Assembly (NCBI GenBank): GCA_964348275.1
Contig: CAYGBT010000011.1
Coordinates: forward strand, 22,754 to 86,753
Direction: 5' to 3'
Length of the DNA: 64,000 bases
DNA from: CSP1-5 sp964348275
GTDB lineage: Bacteria > Methylomirabilota > Methylomirabilia > Methylomirabilales > CSP1-5
Below the pieces are notes generated by a model. The model was not told the origin of the DNA, ran no database searches, and was given only the letters and a program-made list of their open reading frames with translations. Of this stretch, positions 33,437-42,060 are shown in pieces (within the stretch, counting starts at the first letter, position 1; each line of letters begins with the position of its first letter). Both the position numbers and the translations under genes were made by a program.

Positions 33437-34057
33437 CTAGTAGAAGCGGCTCATTGCGGTGGCAATCGCCATCCTGGCGCGGATGGCCTCGACAATCCGC
33501 CTCGGCTCGGGGGCAGCGGTGATCACGGATCCAGCAATCAGCGCCACTGGCCGGTACAGGAGGAGCCACGGAACCTGGGCCACCCCCCACTTACCGCTGA
33601 AAGCAAGGGAGATGTCCACCTCTCGAAGCTTGCTCAGCCTTTCCCGGAAGTCAACTTCCACCGGGACCTTCAAGAGATCCGGCTCGAGCTTCCTCAGCCG
33701 GACCCGCTGCGCCACCAAGTCGGAGACGCCTTCAAGATCCAGCAGGATCCGCCGCCCTGCCTTTCGACCCCGAGCGATGATGGCGGTGAGCGCGTCATCC
33801 GCGAGGGAGGCGGGGACCGTCAGGCCTTCTATCCCGACTTCGAGTAGCGCTTCCGTCTCGGCCTCTGTCTCGGCCCAGCACGCCACCGGCCGATCCGGCA
33901 GGGCATCCCGCACCGCCCTCACGAAGGCTGGACCGTCGTCCCGAAGCAATTGGGGGCCTAGCTCCAGAGCGTCGACGATATCGACAAGCTGCCGGCCCAT
34001 CTCGAGGGCAGCTTCCCGATCAAGCCCGTCCAGCGCGAGCTGGAGGAGCGTCGTCAT
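33437..34057 (-). CDS. HUMPS/OMPDC-like TIM-barrel protein with altered active site
   Basis: A 206-residue protein that starts like 3-hexulose-6-phosphate synthase (LQLALDGLDREAALEMGRQL, then VDALELGPQLL). The canonical D-x-K-x-x-D block of the orotidine-monophosphate decarboxylase suprafamily is replaced around VACWAETEAET, and the following strands (RILLDLEGVSD, DLLKVPVEVDF, ALIAGSVITAA) are divergent. A catalytic role is therefore doubtful. It is followed on the same strand by repeats and preceded by an HbpS-like gene 15 bases away. Confidence 0.55.
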   Translation of the reverse strand: MTTLLQLALDGLDREAALEMGRQLVDIVDALELGPQLLRDDGPAFVRAVRDALPDRPVACWAETEAETEALLEVGIEGLTVPASLADDALTAIIARGRKAGRRILLDLEGVSDLVAQRVRLRKLEPDLLKVPVEVDFRERLSKLREVDISLAFSGKWGVAQVPWLLLYRPVALIAGSVITAAPEPRRIVEAIRARMAIATAMSRFY

Positions 34058-34072
34058 CGATGCTCCTCCGGT

Positions 34073-34507
34073 CTATGTCGAGAGAGAATGGAGGAAGGCG
34101 TCGATCCCCGCCTGGGCCACCTCGAGATCCTGATCGGGTGTCCCCGAGCCCACCCCGATACCACCGACAATCTGTCCATCGATCAGAATAGGGAGACCTC
34201 CAGGTATGATACAAAACCGTCCCTGGTTGCTCGTGAAGATCCCGAAGACCGGACCTCCGGGCTGGGCCATTTCTCCGTACTTGTGGGTTGGGGTCCGGGC
34301 CCCAGCGGCCGTAAAGGCCTTGCTGATAGCGATGTCGATGGCGGTGATCTTCGCACCTAGCATCCGATGGAAGGCCAGGAGATTTCCCCCCTCATCTACG
34401 ACGGCCATGTCCAAGGGGACGCCAATCTCCGTTGCCTTCTTTTCGGCCCCCTCAAGCAGGATTTTGGCATCCATGAGCGTCAACTTGATATTATTCCGCG
34501 TCGGCAT
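34073..34507 (-). CDS. HbpS/GlcG-like heme-degrading or sensor-fold protein
   Basis: A 144-residue protein begun at the ATG at 34507 behind GAGAGGGG. Its sequence (LTLMDAKILLEGAEKKATEI, AVVDEGGNLLAFHRMLGA, DIAISKAFTAAGARTPTHKY, GGLPILIDGQIVGGIGVGSG) is typical of the GlcG/HbpS (DUF336) family, which includes small haem-binding proteins and corrinoid adaptor PduO C-terminal domains. It is cytoplasmic by sequence. Role here is unknown; it may pair with the downstream HUMPS-like protein. Confidence 0.85.
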   Translation of the reverse strand: MPTRNNIKLTLMDAKILLEGAEKKATEIGVPLDMAVVDEGGNLLAFHRMLGAKITAIDIAISKAFTAAGARTPTHKYGEMAQPGGPVFGIFTSNQGRFCIIPGGLPILIDGQIVGGIGVGSGTPDQDLEVAQAGIDAFLHSLST

Positions 34508-34592
34508 CCCCTCTCCCGGCAGTCGGCGATCAGCGGTAGCCTTCAGCAAGTACTTGGCTCTGCATCCCTCGCTGACAGCTAGCCGCTGACAG

Positions 34593-35534
34593 CTATAACT
34601 GTTGGTATCCTCCTTCGGTCTCCAGGAATCGCTCCGCATCTATCGCCGCCATACAGCCACTCCCAGCGGCAGTCACCGCCTGGCGATAAACATGATCTTG
34701 GACGTCACCGCAGGCAAAGACCCCCGGAACGCTGGTCTTGGTGCCGTGGTTGGTGACGATGTAGCCCCGTTCATCCATGCGGATCTGCCCTGCAAAGAGA
34801 GCCGTATTCGGACTATGCCCGATGGCAATGAAGACCCCATCACATGGGAGTTGGGTCTGTTCCCCGGTCTTAACAATTGTGAGACGGACGCCCCTCACCC
34901 CATTTTTTTCATCCCCCAGAATCTCCTCGACCACGCTCTGCCACTGAAAGGCGATGATGGGATTTGCGAAGGCGCGTTCCTGCATGATCTTGGACGCCCG
35001 AAGCCTTTCCCGTCGGTGAATCACCGTCACCTTGGTGCATAACTTCGAGAGATACAGGGCCTCTTCCATGGCCGAGTCCCCACCTCCGATCACTGCCACC
35101 TCCTGGTCCTTAAAGAAGAAACCATCACAAGTGGCACAGGTCGAGACCCCCCTTCCCATCAAACGCTGCTCCGACTCAAGGCCCAAGAGGTTCGGAGAGG
35201 CCCCAGTGGCGATGATCAGCGTCCGGCAGCGAAGAATCTCCTCTTCAGCCTCCACCACAAAGGGTCGTCTTCCGAGGTCAACCTTAGTCGCCTCCCGCAG
35301 CAGAACTCGGGTCCCGAACCGCTCCACCTGCTTCCGCATCAGCTCCATGAGTTCCGGTCCCATGATTCCGTCCGGAAAGGCGGGATAGTTCTCCACCATG
35401 GTGGTCGTGGTGAGTTGTCCTCCCGGCTGGGGCCCGGCGAGGAGCAGGGGCTTGAGATTGGCTCGCGCAGCATAGAGGGCAGCCGTGTAACCCGCCGGGC
35501 CGGAGCCTACGATGACGACATTCTGAAGGTCCAT
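34593..35534 (-). CDS. trxB: Thioredoxin-disulfide reductase
   Basis: A 313-residue flavoprotein. FAD motif VIVGSGPAGYTAALYAARA at residues 7-25, redox pair CATC at 133-136 (TCATCDGFF), NADPH motif VAVIGGGDSAMEEALYLSKL, and FACGDVQDHVYRQAVTAAGS at the end. It transfers electrons from NADPH to thioredoxin. A probable electron path to the nearby peroxiredoxin is inference. Length is normal. Confidence 0.97.
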   Translation of the reverse strand: MDLQNVVIVGSGPAGYTAALYAARANLKPLLLAGPQPGGQLTTTTMVENYPAFPDGIMGPELMELMRKQVERFGTRVLLREATKVDLGRRPFVVEAEEEILRCRTLIIATGASPNLLGLESEQRLMGRGVSTCATCDGFFFKDQEVAVIGGGDSAMEEALYLSKLCTKVTVIHRRERLRASKIMQERAFANPIIAFQWQSVVEEILGDEKNGVRGVRLTIVKTGEQTQLPCDGVFIAIGHSPNTALFAGQIRMDERGYIVTNHGTKTSVPGVFACGDVQDHVYRQAVTAAGSGCMAAIDAERFLETEGGYQQL

Positions 35535-35676
35535 GCCGATCTCCTTGGGGACAATCCGCCTTCAGGGACATGCGTTCCCGCCGGGCGGTCCGACGGGCGC
35601 CGCCTCTTCATTCTCTTCACCAACACAGCCCTGTCAACGAGAGATGAGCGAGAGAGGAAAGCCCAATTCCGAAGGT

Positions 35677-36009
35677 CTATCGCTCGAGCGGATTGTTTCC
35701 CCTGGCCCAGGCAACCGTTCCACCTTCCAGGTTGTACAGATTGGTGCACCCGACCGCCGCGGCCACCTCGCAAGCCACCGCGCTCCGGATTCCCTCGGCG
35801 CAGACAAAGATGATATTTTCCCCGGTGATCAGTTCCTGGGCCTGTGCCAGAAGAGTATTGAGTGGAATGTGGGTCGCGTTGGGGATCCGCCCTTGCTCCC
35901 ACTCAGCGGGTTCTCGGACGTCAACAACCTTAAAGCCTTTGTCGATCAACTGCTTGGCCTCATCGACTCCTATGCGCTCAAATGGCTCTTTCTCTTCGAA
36001 CTCCGCCAT
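35677..36009 (-). CDS. Single-domain rhodanese (sulfurtransferase)
   Basis: A 110-residue protein begun at the ATG at 36009; the upstream extension lacks homology. Rhodanese blocks are present: FKVVDVREPAEWEQGRIPNA, HIPLNTL and the active loop FVCAEGIRSAVA, with Cys as the sulfur carrier and Arg-Ser after it. It transfers sulfane sulfur to acceptors such as cyanide or thioredoxin-like proteins. Neighbouring trxB and thiI fit a sulfur/redox theme. Confidence 0.9.
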   Translation of the reverse strand: MAEFEEKEPFERIGVDEAKQLIDKGFKVVDVREPAEWEQGRIPNATHIPLNTLLAQAQELITGENIIFVCAEGIRSAVACEVAAAVGCTNLYNLEGGTVAWARGNNPLER

Positions 36010-36169
36010 GGTTTCACCTCGCCCCTGAAAAGTGTTTCTTCCCCCTTTGGGGGAGAAGGATACATCAAAGGTGCTTTCACCGCGCCACTGGCACTCCAGG
36101 ATACCGCTCAACATGTTCGGAGTCAAGGGACCCCTGTGATACTAGAGGGGTGCAGCGTGATAAGGTCCA

Positions 36170-36356
36170 GGGGTGAAGGGTTCAGAGTCCACAGACGATT
36201 CAGCGTTCAGGGTTGAGAGTTCAGAGTCCATAGCCGTATACTCCGAGCACTACCATGAACCATCCACCATGAACGGTTGGTCATGAACCATGCACCCTGG
36301 ACCATGAACTGCAAGCTATGAACCATGAAATGTGAACTGTGAACGGGCGGCTGGGG
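36170..36356. repeat. GTTCA-word inverted array before the PilZ gene end
   Basis: Forward words (GGTTCAGAGTCCACAGACGA, GTTCAGGGTTGAGAGTTCAG) are followed by many inverted words (CATGAACCATCCACCATGAA, CATGAACTGCAAGCTATGAA, CATGAAATGTGAACTGTGAA). It fills the 347-base gap after the rhodanese start together with unremarkable sequence. Confidence 0.65.
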
Positions 36357-36686
36357 TTAGCCGCCAAAGACTTTGGCGATGAACACCGCCAAAGTCAGCC
36401 GATCAGGGAGCTCGAGCCGGGTGAACTTGACCCCATGCGGGTATGAGGGGGGGGTGCCATCGGAAGGACTCTGCGACCAGACAATTTCGGCTTCGGCGTG
36501 GATGGAGTGGTCGTCAAGGGAGATGACGAGGTCAAGCGGCGTTCCGGGAGCGAAAGGCTCCGGCAGTTCAACCAGCAGGCCCCCTTCGCTCAGGTTTTGA
36601 ATCCGGCCGGACATGCTCGGCCCCAGCCGCCTGTAGGTCACGGACCCGTCATATGGGTAACGGGGATGCCGCCTACGATCCTCCAT
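36357..36686 (-). CDS. PilZ-domain protein (c-di-GMP receptor type)
   Basis: A 109-residue stand-alone PilZ domain. The Arg-rich ligand motif is EDRRRHPRYPYDG (RxxxR type) and the second motif NLSEGGLLVELPE fits (D/N)xSxxG. These residues bind cyclic di-GMP in the family. Stand-alone PilZ proteins usually act as adaptors. The target is not evident from the neighbours. Confidence 0.9.
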   Translation of the reverse strand: MEDRRRHPRYPYDGSVTYRRLGPSMSGRIQNLSEGGLLVELPEPFAPGTPLDLVISLDDHSIHAEAEIVWSQSPSDGTPPSYPHGVKFTRLELPDRLTLAVFIAKVFGG

Positions 36687-36824
36687 TGTCTCCTCCGGGC
36701 CCTCTTGGTCAAAGGCCTTCGAGAGTCACCGGTCCCCGAATTACTCTCTGCTCCGCACGATTCGGGTGAGCAAGACCTGTGCCACCACTAAGGTCCCCTC
36801 ACACAAGCGAGGGAGATCTGGTTC

Positions 36825-36940
36825 ACAGTTCATTGTTCATGGCTCGCGGTGTTAAGTGGAGCATTAATCTGTGAACTGTAAACTGTCAACCGTGAACTTC
36901 TTGCGTCATCGGTCGTCGGCGGTCGGTCATCGTCTCTTCA
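36825..36940. repeat. GTTCA array followed by GGTCATCG array
   Basis: GGTTCACAGTTCATTGTTCA and GGCTCGCGG are followed by a spacer and the inverted words TGTGAACTGTAAACTGTCAA and CCGTGAACTTC. Directly after them come CGTCATCGGTCGTCGGCGGT and CGGTCATCG. Two word families lie end to end in one gap. Confidence 0.6.
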
Positions 36941-37780
36941 TCATTGCTGGGCGCGAGACCACAGCGCCTGGAACAGATCGAGGGGAACACTGACCATGGC
37001 CGTCACCGCCTTGATTCCACCCACGACCATGCGACCGACCAGGGTTTCGTAGATGAATCCGTAGGGTCCTCCATCGTAGAGGCGGTCCCGGTGGGAGCAT
37101 AGGGCAGTCACGGGAAAGTCCCGGTCCGCCAGTTTCCGTTGGGTCATGGTTTCGAAGATCAATCCTTCTGAGGAACCGTCATAGAGCTGTCCCCCATGGG
37201 AGCAAAGGGTGAGGATCGAACCATCTCGTACAGCGACTTCTCGTCCGCTGAGGGTCTCGAGGATCCGCCCATCTCCTCCCCCATCGAAGAGGCCGTCCCT
37301 ATGAGCGGTCATGGTCAGGACCTCAGTTTCACGCCTTCCCACCGCTCGCCCTGTCAGGGTCTCATAGATGCCCGGATAATTGCCTCCGTCGTACAGGGTC
37401 TGTCCGAACGGACACAGGGCATGGATCGTCCCCGGGCGCTCCCCCACCTCTTGTCCAGTCAAGGTCTCGTAGGCCCGGTGGTAGTTGCCGGCATCATACA
37501 GAACCCCCTCGTGTGAGCACAGGCTCAGGACCCAGTCCCCTCGGTCCGCGACGCGAGTGTCGGCGAGCGTGTCAAAAATCTGGGCATACCGGCCGCCATC
37601 GTACAGGCGCCCCTCATGGACGCACAGGGCGAGAATGAGGCTGTTCCGTCGCGTGACCTCACGAAGCTCGCCCCCTTGAACGCAGCAGATCCTGTCCACA
37701 ACCGCCGCGACCAATCCCGCCTCTTCCCAGTCGGAGCCCTCTGGGCTAAAGATGCCGCCGGGACCCGGGTTCGACCCCAT
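36941..37780 (-). CDS. Protein with six exact 35-residue repeats
   Basis: About 279 residues from the ATG at 37780, three bases after the MFS stop; an in-frame ATG at 37834 is possible. From LCVHEGRLYDGG onward there are six consecutive 35-residue units with the pattern L-C-x-H-x-x-x-LYDGG-x-Y-x-x-IYETLTGR-x-V-x-x-R-x-x-x-V-x-A. They include LCSHEGVLYDAGNYHRAYET, LCPFGQTLYDGGNYPGIYET and LCSHRDRLYDGGPYGFIYET. A degenerate first unit (ICCVQGGELREVTRRNSLIL) precedes them. Equal unit length and beta-type content suggest a propeller or solenoid. No signal peptide. Function unknown. Confidence 0.7.
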   Translation of the reverse strand: MGSNPGPGGIFSPEGSDWEEAGLVAAVVDRICCVQGGELREVTRRNSLILALCVHEGRLYDGGRYAQIFDTLADTRVADRGDWVLSLCSHEGVLYDAGNYHRAYETLTGQEVGERPGTIHALCPFGQTLYDGGNYPGIYETLTGRAVGRRETEVLTMTAHRDGLFDGGGDGRILETLSGREVAVRDGSILTLCSHGGQLYDGSSEGLIFETMTQRKLADRDFPVTALCSHRDRLYDGGPYGFIYETLVGRMVVGGIKAVTAMVSVPLDLFQALWSRAQQ

Positions 37781-37781
37781 C

Positions 37782-39338
37782 TCAATTTTCTTTCGAAACC
37801 ACCGGTCCCTCCGAAAGAACATGGTCCCGGGCAAACCCTTCTGGGAGGAGAAACGCGGCGACCAACGCCAGGAGGGCGATCACAAATCCCACCAAAAAGA
37901 CGCCATGGAGGGCCTGGGCCAAAGCCTCCGACAGTCCCACCAGCAGCGAGGGGGGTAGTCCTGCTCGCGCCGCCGGTTGCAGGAGGACCTCTGGGTTTTG
38001 AATAAGGGCCTTCAGCTTCGCCTCGCCTGTTCGCCCGACGAGGCTCAACAGCTCCCCCCGCAGGATGCGCGCCATCACGGCCCCCAGGAGGCCTACCCCG
38101 ATGGCTCCCCCGATCGTCCGTGAAAACATCGTCACGGAGGTGGCGACGCCGAGTTGGCTCCTTGGGACCGTGTTCTGAACAGCAATCAGCAAGGGGGCCA
38201 TGATCAAGCCCATCCCCCCGCCCCCTAACGTCATGGCCACCATCACCTCCGGCCGGGTACTCGCAATACCCAGCCGAGTAAAGAGCAGAAACCCCGCGGT
38301 CAGTGCCACGCCGCCGGTGAGGACAATGGCGCGGACCTTCCGGTGGAGAAGGAGGCGGGCCCCTGATATTGAGCATAGGACCCAGGCGAGCATAAAGGGA
38401 GTCAGGACACTTCCTGCCGCCGTCGCATCGGTCCCGATGATCGCCTGGACAAAGAGAGGAATAAAGGAGATGGCGCCAAACATGGCCATCCCCGCAAAAA
38501 GTCCGGTGATGAAGGAGGCCAGGAAGATCCGGTTTCCGAAAAGACCCAGGGGGATAATGGGGTCTTTCGCATCGCGCTCAATCCGGCCGAAGAGAATCAG
38601 ACCAACGACCGCCCCCACCACCAAACCGAGGCGCTCCTGACCATGCAAGCCAGTTCCCATCACGCCTAAGAGCAAGAGGACCAAGGCCAAGATCAGAATT
38701 GCTCCCCCGAGGAAGTCCACGCCCCCCGCGCGGACCCGTTCCCCCTTTGGTTCTCGGAGAAAGCGGCCGATCACAAAGGCGGCGACAAGACCGACCGGGA
38801 CATTGACAAAAAAGACCCATCGCCAAGAGAAGTGATCGGTGAGGAACCCACCAAGGGAGGGACCGACAATGCTCGCCACTCCCCACACGCCGCTGAAGAG
38901 CCCCTGGATGCGAGCTCGCGCCTCCAAGGGGTAAATATCGCCGACAATGGTGAGGCCAATAGGGAGGACGGCACCGGCCCCGAGCCCCTGCAGGCCCCGA
39001 AAGAGGATGAGCTGGGTGATGGAGCGTGAAAAACCACACGCGACAGAGCCCAGGAGGAAAAACCCGATTCCAAGGAGATAAAAGGGACGGCGACCGTACA
39101 GATCGGAGAGCTTCCCCCAAAGAGGGACGGTCACCGTGGAGGTGAGCAGATAGCTCGAAAAGACCCAGCTGTATACCTCGAGGCCGCCCAGGCTGGCCAC
39201 GATGGTGGGCATCGCCGTGGCCACCACTGTGGACTCCATCGCCCCGAGGAAAATCCCGACCATCACCCCGACGGTCACTGTACGTCGCTCCTGCCTGGTG
39301 AGGTCGAGAAATCTCGATTTCACAATTCCTCCCGCCAA
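37782..39338 (-). CDS. MFS multidrug exporter, DHA2 (EmrB/QacA) type
   Basis: A 518-residue transporter with about 14 membrane helices. Motif A is GKLSDLYGRRPFYLLGIGFF; motif C lies in LRGLQGLGAGAVLPIGLTIV and VGPSLGGFLTDHFSWRWVFF. ESTVVATAMPTIVASLGG near the N-terminus is the DHA2 signature. It should export drugs or metabolites with proton antiport. No MFP partner is present. It precedes the 35-residue-repeat gene with two bases between stop and next ATG. Confidence 0.92.
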   Translation of the reverse strand: MAGGIVKSRFLDLTRQERRTVTVGVMVGIFLGAMESTVVATAMPTIVASLGGLEVYSWVFSSYLLTSTVTVPLWGKLSDLYGRRPFYLLGIGFFLLGSVACGFSRSITQLILFRGLQGLGAGAVLPIGLTIVGDIYPLEARARIQGLFSGVWGVASIVGPSLGGFLTDHFSWRWVFFVNVPVGLVAAFVIGRFLREPKGERVRAGGVDFLGGAILILALVLLLLGVMGTGLHGQERLGLVVGAVVGLILFGRIERDAKDPIIPLGLFGNRIFLASFITGLFAGMAMFGAISFIPLFVQAIIGTDATAAGSVLTPFMLAWVLCSISGARLLLHRKVRAIVLTGGVALTAGFLLFTRLGIASTRPEVMVAMTLGGGGMGLIMAPLLIAVQNTVPRSQLGVATSVTMFSRTIGGAIGVGLLGAVMARILRGELLSLVGRTGEAKLKALIQNPEVLLQPAARAGLPPSLLVGLSEALAQALHGVFLVGFVIALLALVAAFLLPEGFARDHVLSEGPVVSKEN

Positions 39339-39478
39339 GAGAGGGCTATGCCGTACTACTCACGTCAGCGCATAGGCGGGAACTCTCCCATACTTCCTCC
39401 ACAAAGCTACGGAAGGGACTGAGGGGGACCCTCTTCCAAAAATGCTTCCGGGAGGCCCGCAGATCAGGATCGCTGCTG

Positions 39479-39811
39479 CTACATCGGAGGCTGCAGTTCC
39501 TCCAACCTTCTCTTCAGATCCATAATCTCCTGCATCTGTATCCCGAGTGCGCTGTCTTTGGCAAGGATTTGCTCATGAAGCTGACCGTGAAGCTGCTGCC
39601 ATCGAATCACTTCTTCCTTGAGCCTCGCGACCTCTCGGGCCGCGGCCGGCGTGGGTCTCTTCTTGGCGGGGGCTTTCCGTCTCGGCTTCGCGGTGACCTT
39701 CTTGCGTTTTGCTGCGGGCTTCCGCTTCGGTTTTGCCGCGCGTGCTGCTTTCCTCTTTTTCTTTCCCTTAACAGCCTTCTTTGCTTTCTTCTTTCCCTTC
39801 GCCTTGGCCAT
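39479..39811 (-). CDS. Lys/Ala-rich DNA-binding-like protein with C-terminal coiled coil
   Basis: A 110-residue protein. Residues 1-56 are almost only Lys, Ala, Arg and Pro (AKAKGKKKAKKAVKGKKKRK, RKPAAKRKKVTAKPRRKAPA), like histone H1-type tails of AlgP or HU-extension proteins. Residues about 58-106 form a coiled coil (AAREVARLKEEVIRWQQLHG, LGIQMQEIMDLKRRLEEL). It probably binds nucleic acid through the tail and dimerises through the helix. It follows the endonuclease Q gene by 12 bases, so they are probably co-expressed. Confidence 0.75.
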   Translation of the reverse strand: MAKAKGKKKAKKAVKGKKKRKAARAAKPKRKPAAKRKKVTAKPRRKAPAKKRPTPAAAREVARLKEEVIRWQQLHGQLHEQILAKDSALGIQMQEIMDLKRRLEELQPPM

Positions 39812-39823
39812 GGCTCCTCCTCC

Positions 39824-41083
39824 TTAAGAAAAGAGAGGCATCTGCCCGGGCTGCGACGGGGACACTGTCTCCACCGGTTCGTCCCCGAAGATCTTAACCG
39901 TCCCGTAGACGCCGTCATACCCAGGGGCTATGGTCACGAGCTCCTCCCGGACCCGCAGAATCGCTTTCAACACCCTGGGCGATACAAAGGACCCAAGCTC
40001 TTCTTCACTGAGTTCCAACAGGATGGCGAATTCGCTGGCCGCTGCGACCAAGCGGTCGTACTCCTGTCGCACCGCCACTGTCGCCACTCCCTGACCTATC
40101 GCCGCGGCAATAATCTCCTCCAATGGAACGAGACGTTTGAAGGGAACGGCGCCCACGGGGACCCGCCCGGGAGGCCCATCTGCGAGGTCCTCCACCCGGT
40201 GTAACACCCCGACGGTGAGCGTGCCCCGACAGACAGGACACCGCATGCCGTAGGACCGCGTCTCTGCTGGGGTCGTCCGGACGCCGCAGGCCCGGTGGCC
40301 GTCCAAGTGGTACTTGCCCTCCTCGGGGAAAAATTCTACCGTGTAGAGGAAACGGCGCGCGTCCCGGCTCCTGATCGCCTCCCAGAGCCCCCAGTAATCG
40401 AGAGCATCAGCAAAGACGTTGCACTCCCGACCCAGCCGAGACGGGGAGTGGGCGTCGGAATTGGACATCAGGGTGATTCCGTCGAGGGCACTCAGCCGCC
40501 AGTTCATCGGGGGGTCCGAGGACAGACCCGTTTCGATCGCGAAGATACGATCCGAGTACCCGTCAAAGGCCTCTCGCAGGGAATCAAACCCTGATTGGGA
40601 GCCAAATACAGAAAACCATGGAGTCCAGGCATGGGCGGGGACTAATACAAAGTCGGCAGACACGTCGAAGAGGATCCGACATAGCTCCTTCACGGAGAAA
40701 CCGAAGCTCGGCCGCCCATCGGCCAGGAGGTTTGCTCGGCGGGCAAACGCGGTGTTGAGTCGTCCCGCCGCCTCGAGTGACGGAGCATACACGAGAGTAT
40801 GGATCTTTCGCACACGCTCCCCCTCCCGGTAGACGTTCGAGACCTCCACCTGGAGAATAAAGCGGACGTCGTGCTCCCCTTTCTTTAATCGGTAAAGACC
40901 AGGCTCTGCCGGTGTCAGCTTGGCCTGAAGTTCAGCGAAGTAGGTAGGATGAGTGAAGTCTCCGGTCCCGAGGAGGGCAATCCCCTTCTTCCGGGCCCAG
41001 GCGGCCAGGGATTCGACCTCCATTTCGCGGCTCGTCGCCCGACTGTACCTGGAGTGGAGATGCAGGTCAGCGATAAAGGGCAT
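39824..41083 (-). CDS. Endonuclease Q-like PHP-domain nuclease
   Basis: A 419-residue protein. PHP metal motifs are FIADLHLHSRYSRAT, LGTGDFTHP, LVPAHAWTPWFSVFGSQSGF and LMSNSDAHSPSRLG. A zinc-finger-like part carries ACGVRTTPAE and MRCPVCRGTL. The arrangement matches endonuclease Q, which cleaves 5' of deaminated bases (U, hypoxanthine, xanthine) in DNA; it was described in archaea and occurs in some bacteria. Often misannotated as a helicase-linked protein. Assignment rests on layout and motifs. Confidence 0.85.
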   Translation of the reverse strand: MPFIADLHLHSRYSRATSREMEVESLAAWARKKGIALLGTGDFTHPTYFAELQAKLTPAEPGLYRLKKGEHDVRFILQVEVSNVYREGERVRKIHTLVYAPSLEAAGRLNTAFARRANLLADGRPSFGFSVKELCRILFDVSADFVLVPAHAWTPWFSVFGSQSGFDSLREAFDGYSDRIFAIETGLSSDPPMNWRLSALDGITLMSNSDAHSPSRLGRECNVFADALDYWGLWEAIRSRDARRFLYTVEFFPEEGKYHLDGHRACGVRTTPAETRSYGMRCPVCRGTLTVGVLHRVEDLADGPPGRVPVGAVPFKRLVPLEEIIAAAIGQGVATVAVRQEYDRLVAAASEFAILLELSEEELGSFVSPRVLKAILRVREELVTIAPGYDGVYGTVKIFGDEPVETVSPSQPGQMPLFS

Positions 41084-41172
41084 CGTCCCCCCTGACGACC
41101 GCTTTCGGTCGCTTCATACTACACTGAATTTAGCCTGTCAATACATTTGCTTCCTCACCAGTGGAAATAAGG

Positions 41173-41545
41173 AGCACCTTCGGCCCCTCGCTCCGCCCCC
41201 CGCATTACTTGAGCCTCACGAGGGGCGTCCCGCCGATCAGAGAATCACTCCTCCCTCGGTTGGTGAATCCTGTTTCTATTAAGGCAGCACGTTCGGCCCC
41301 TCCCTCCGAGCCTCTCCGCAAGAGCCCGGAACCCTTCGGGCCCGCGGTGACCCTGGTCGGTCCGAAGGCTTTCGGACTCCCGGCAATGTCGTTCGGGGCC
41401 TGCACGTGCTGCCTAAGAACAAAATGCGAGACGACAATCGGGTGTCTTCGGAAGGGCGAGGGGAGCTGGGTGTGGACCCGGCGGAATCTGGTTTGCGGGC
41501 GACCAGGGAGAACCTCCCGCCGGAGCGAAGCAAAGGAGGTTACTG
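41173..41545. repeat. Large inverted-end repeat element, rearranged copy 2
   Basis: The left end AGCACCTTCGGCCCCTCGCT (41173-41192) matches copy 1. The interior is in the opposite orientation: the reverse complement of 41275-41540 reads CGCAAACCAGATTCCGCCGG, then GGCAGCACGTGCAGGCCCCG and CGACATTGCCGGGAG, in the order seen on the plus strand in copies 1 and 3. A second inverted end, GCAGCACGTTCGGCCCCTCC, begins at 41283. It is a shortened, internally inverted relative. Confidence 0.6.
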
Positions 41546-41623
41546 TTAAGAGAGAAAGATTTGGATGATTGATTGATGGGAGGTCAAATCTTGCTGAGGG
41601 CTGACGGCTGGTTGCTGATGGCT

Positions 41624-42016
41624 CTATTGGCCGCCGAACCGCTCCCGAACCAGTCGCTCGAGCTCGCAGATTTGCCGCTCATACTCGCGTTCCTCGGCCG
41701 TGAGCCGATTCTCGCGAATCCGTAGAAGGTTTGTAAGCTGGCGGTCAACGTCTCCCAGGGACATCCCTCCATTTGTTGGGTACTGGTGCAGGATGCCGTG
41801 GCGGCCCTGAAACTCCCCCCTTTCCCTCTCGCGCTTTGCCCGGACGGTCTCAAGCTCCCCCCGCAGCCGCTTGATCTCACGCTCGTACTCTTCGGGAGAG
41901 CCCAGCGCCAGACCTTCTGGAAAACGGGCAACAAGACGGTCCCGCGCACGGGAAAGAATCCCTGCCAGAGTGTTCCACCACTGCTCCCAGCCCATGCTTT
42001 TTCTCCGATCGTCCAT
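41624..42016 (-). CDS. Coiled-coil hypothetical protein
   Basis: A 130-residue protein, highly charged, with helices such as EEYEREIKRLRGELETVRAK, RERERGEFQGR and LTAEEREYERQICELERLVR. Two Trp (WEQWWN) lie near the start. No signal peptide or known domain. It may be an assembly or scaffold protein. It follows the small Cys-rich protein gene by 44 bases. Confidence 0.5.
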   Translation of the reverse strand: MDDRRKSMGWEQWWNTLAGILSRARDRLVARFPEGLALGSPEEYEREIKRLRGELETVRAKRERERGEFQGRHGILHQYPTNGGMSLGDVDRQLTNLLRIRENRLTAEEREYERQICELERLVRERFGGQ

Positions 42017-42060
42017 CTAGAGCACCATGTCCCCTGGGGAAACCGGGTCGGAGAAGCTCT

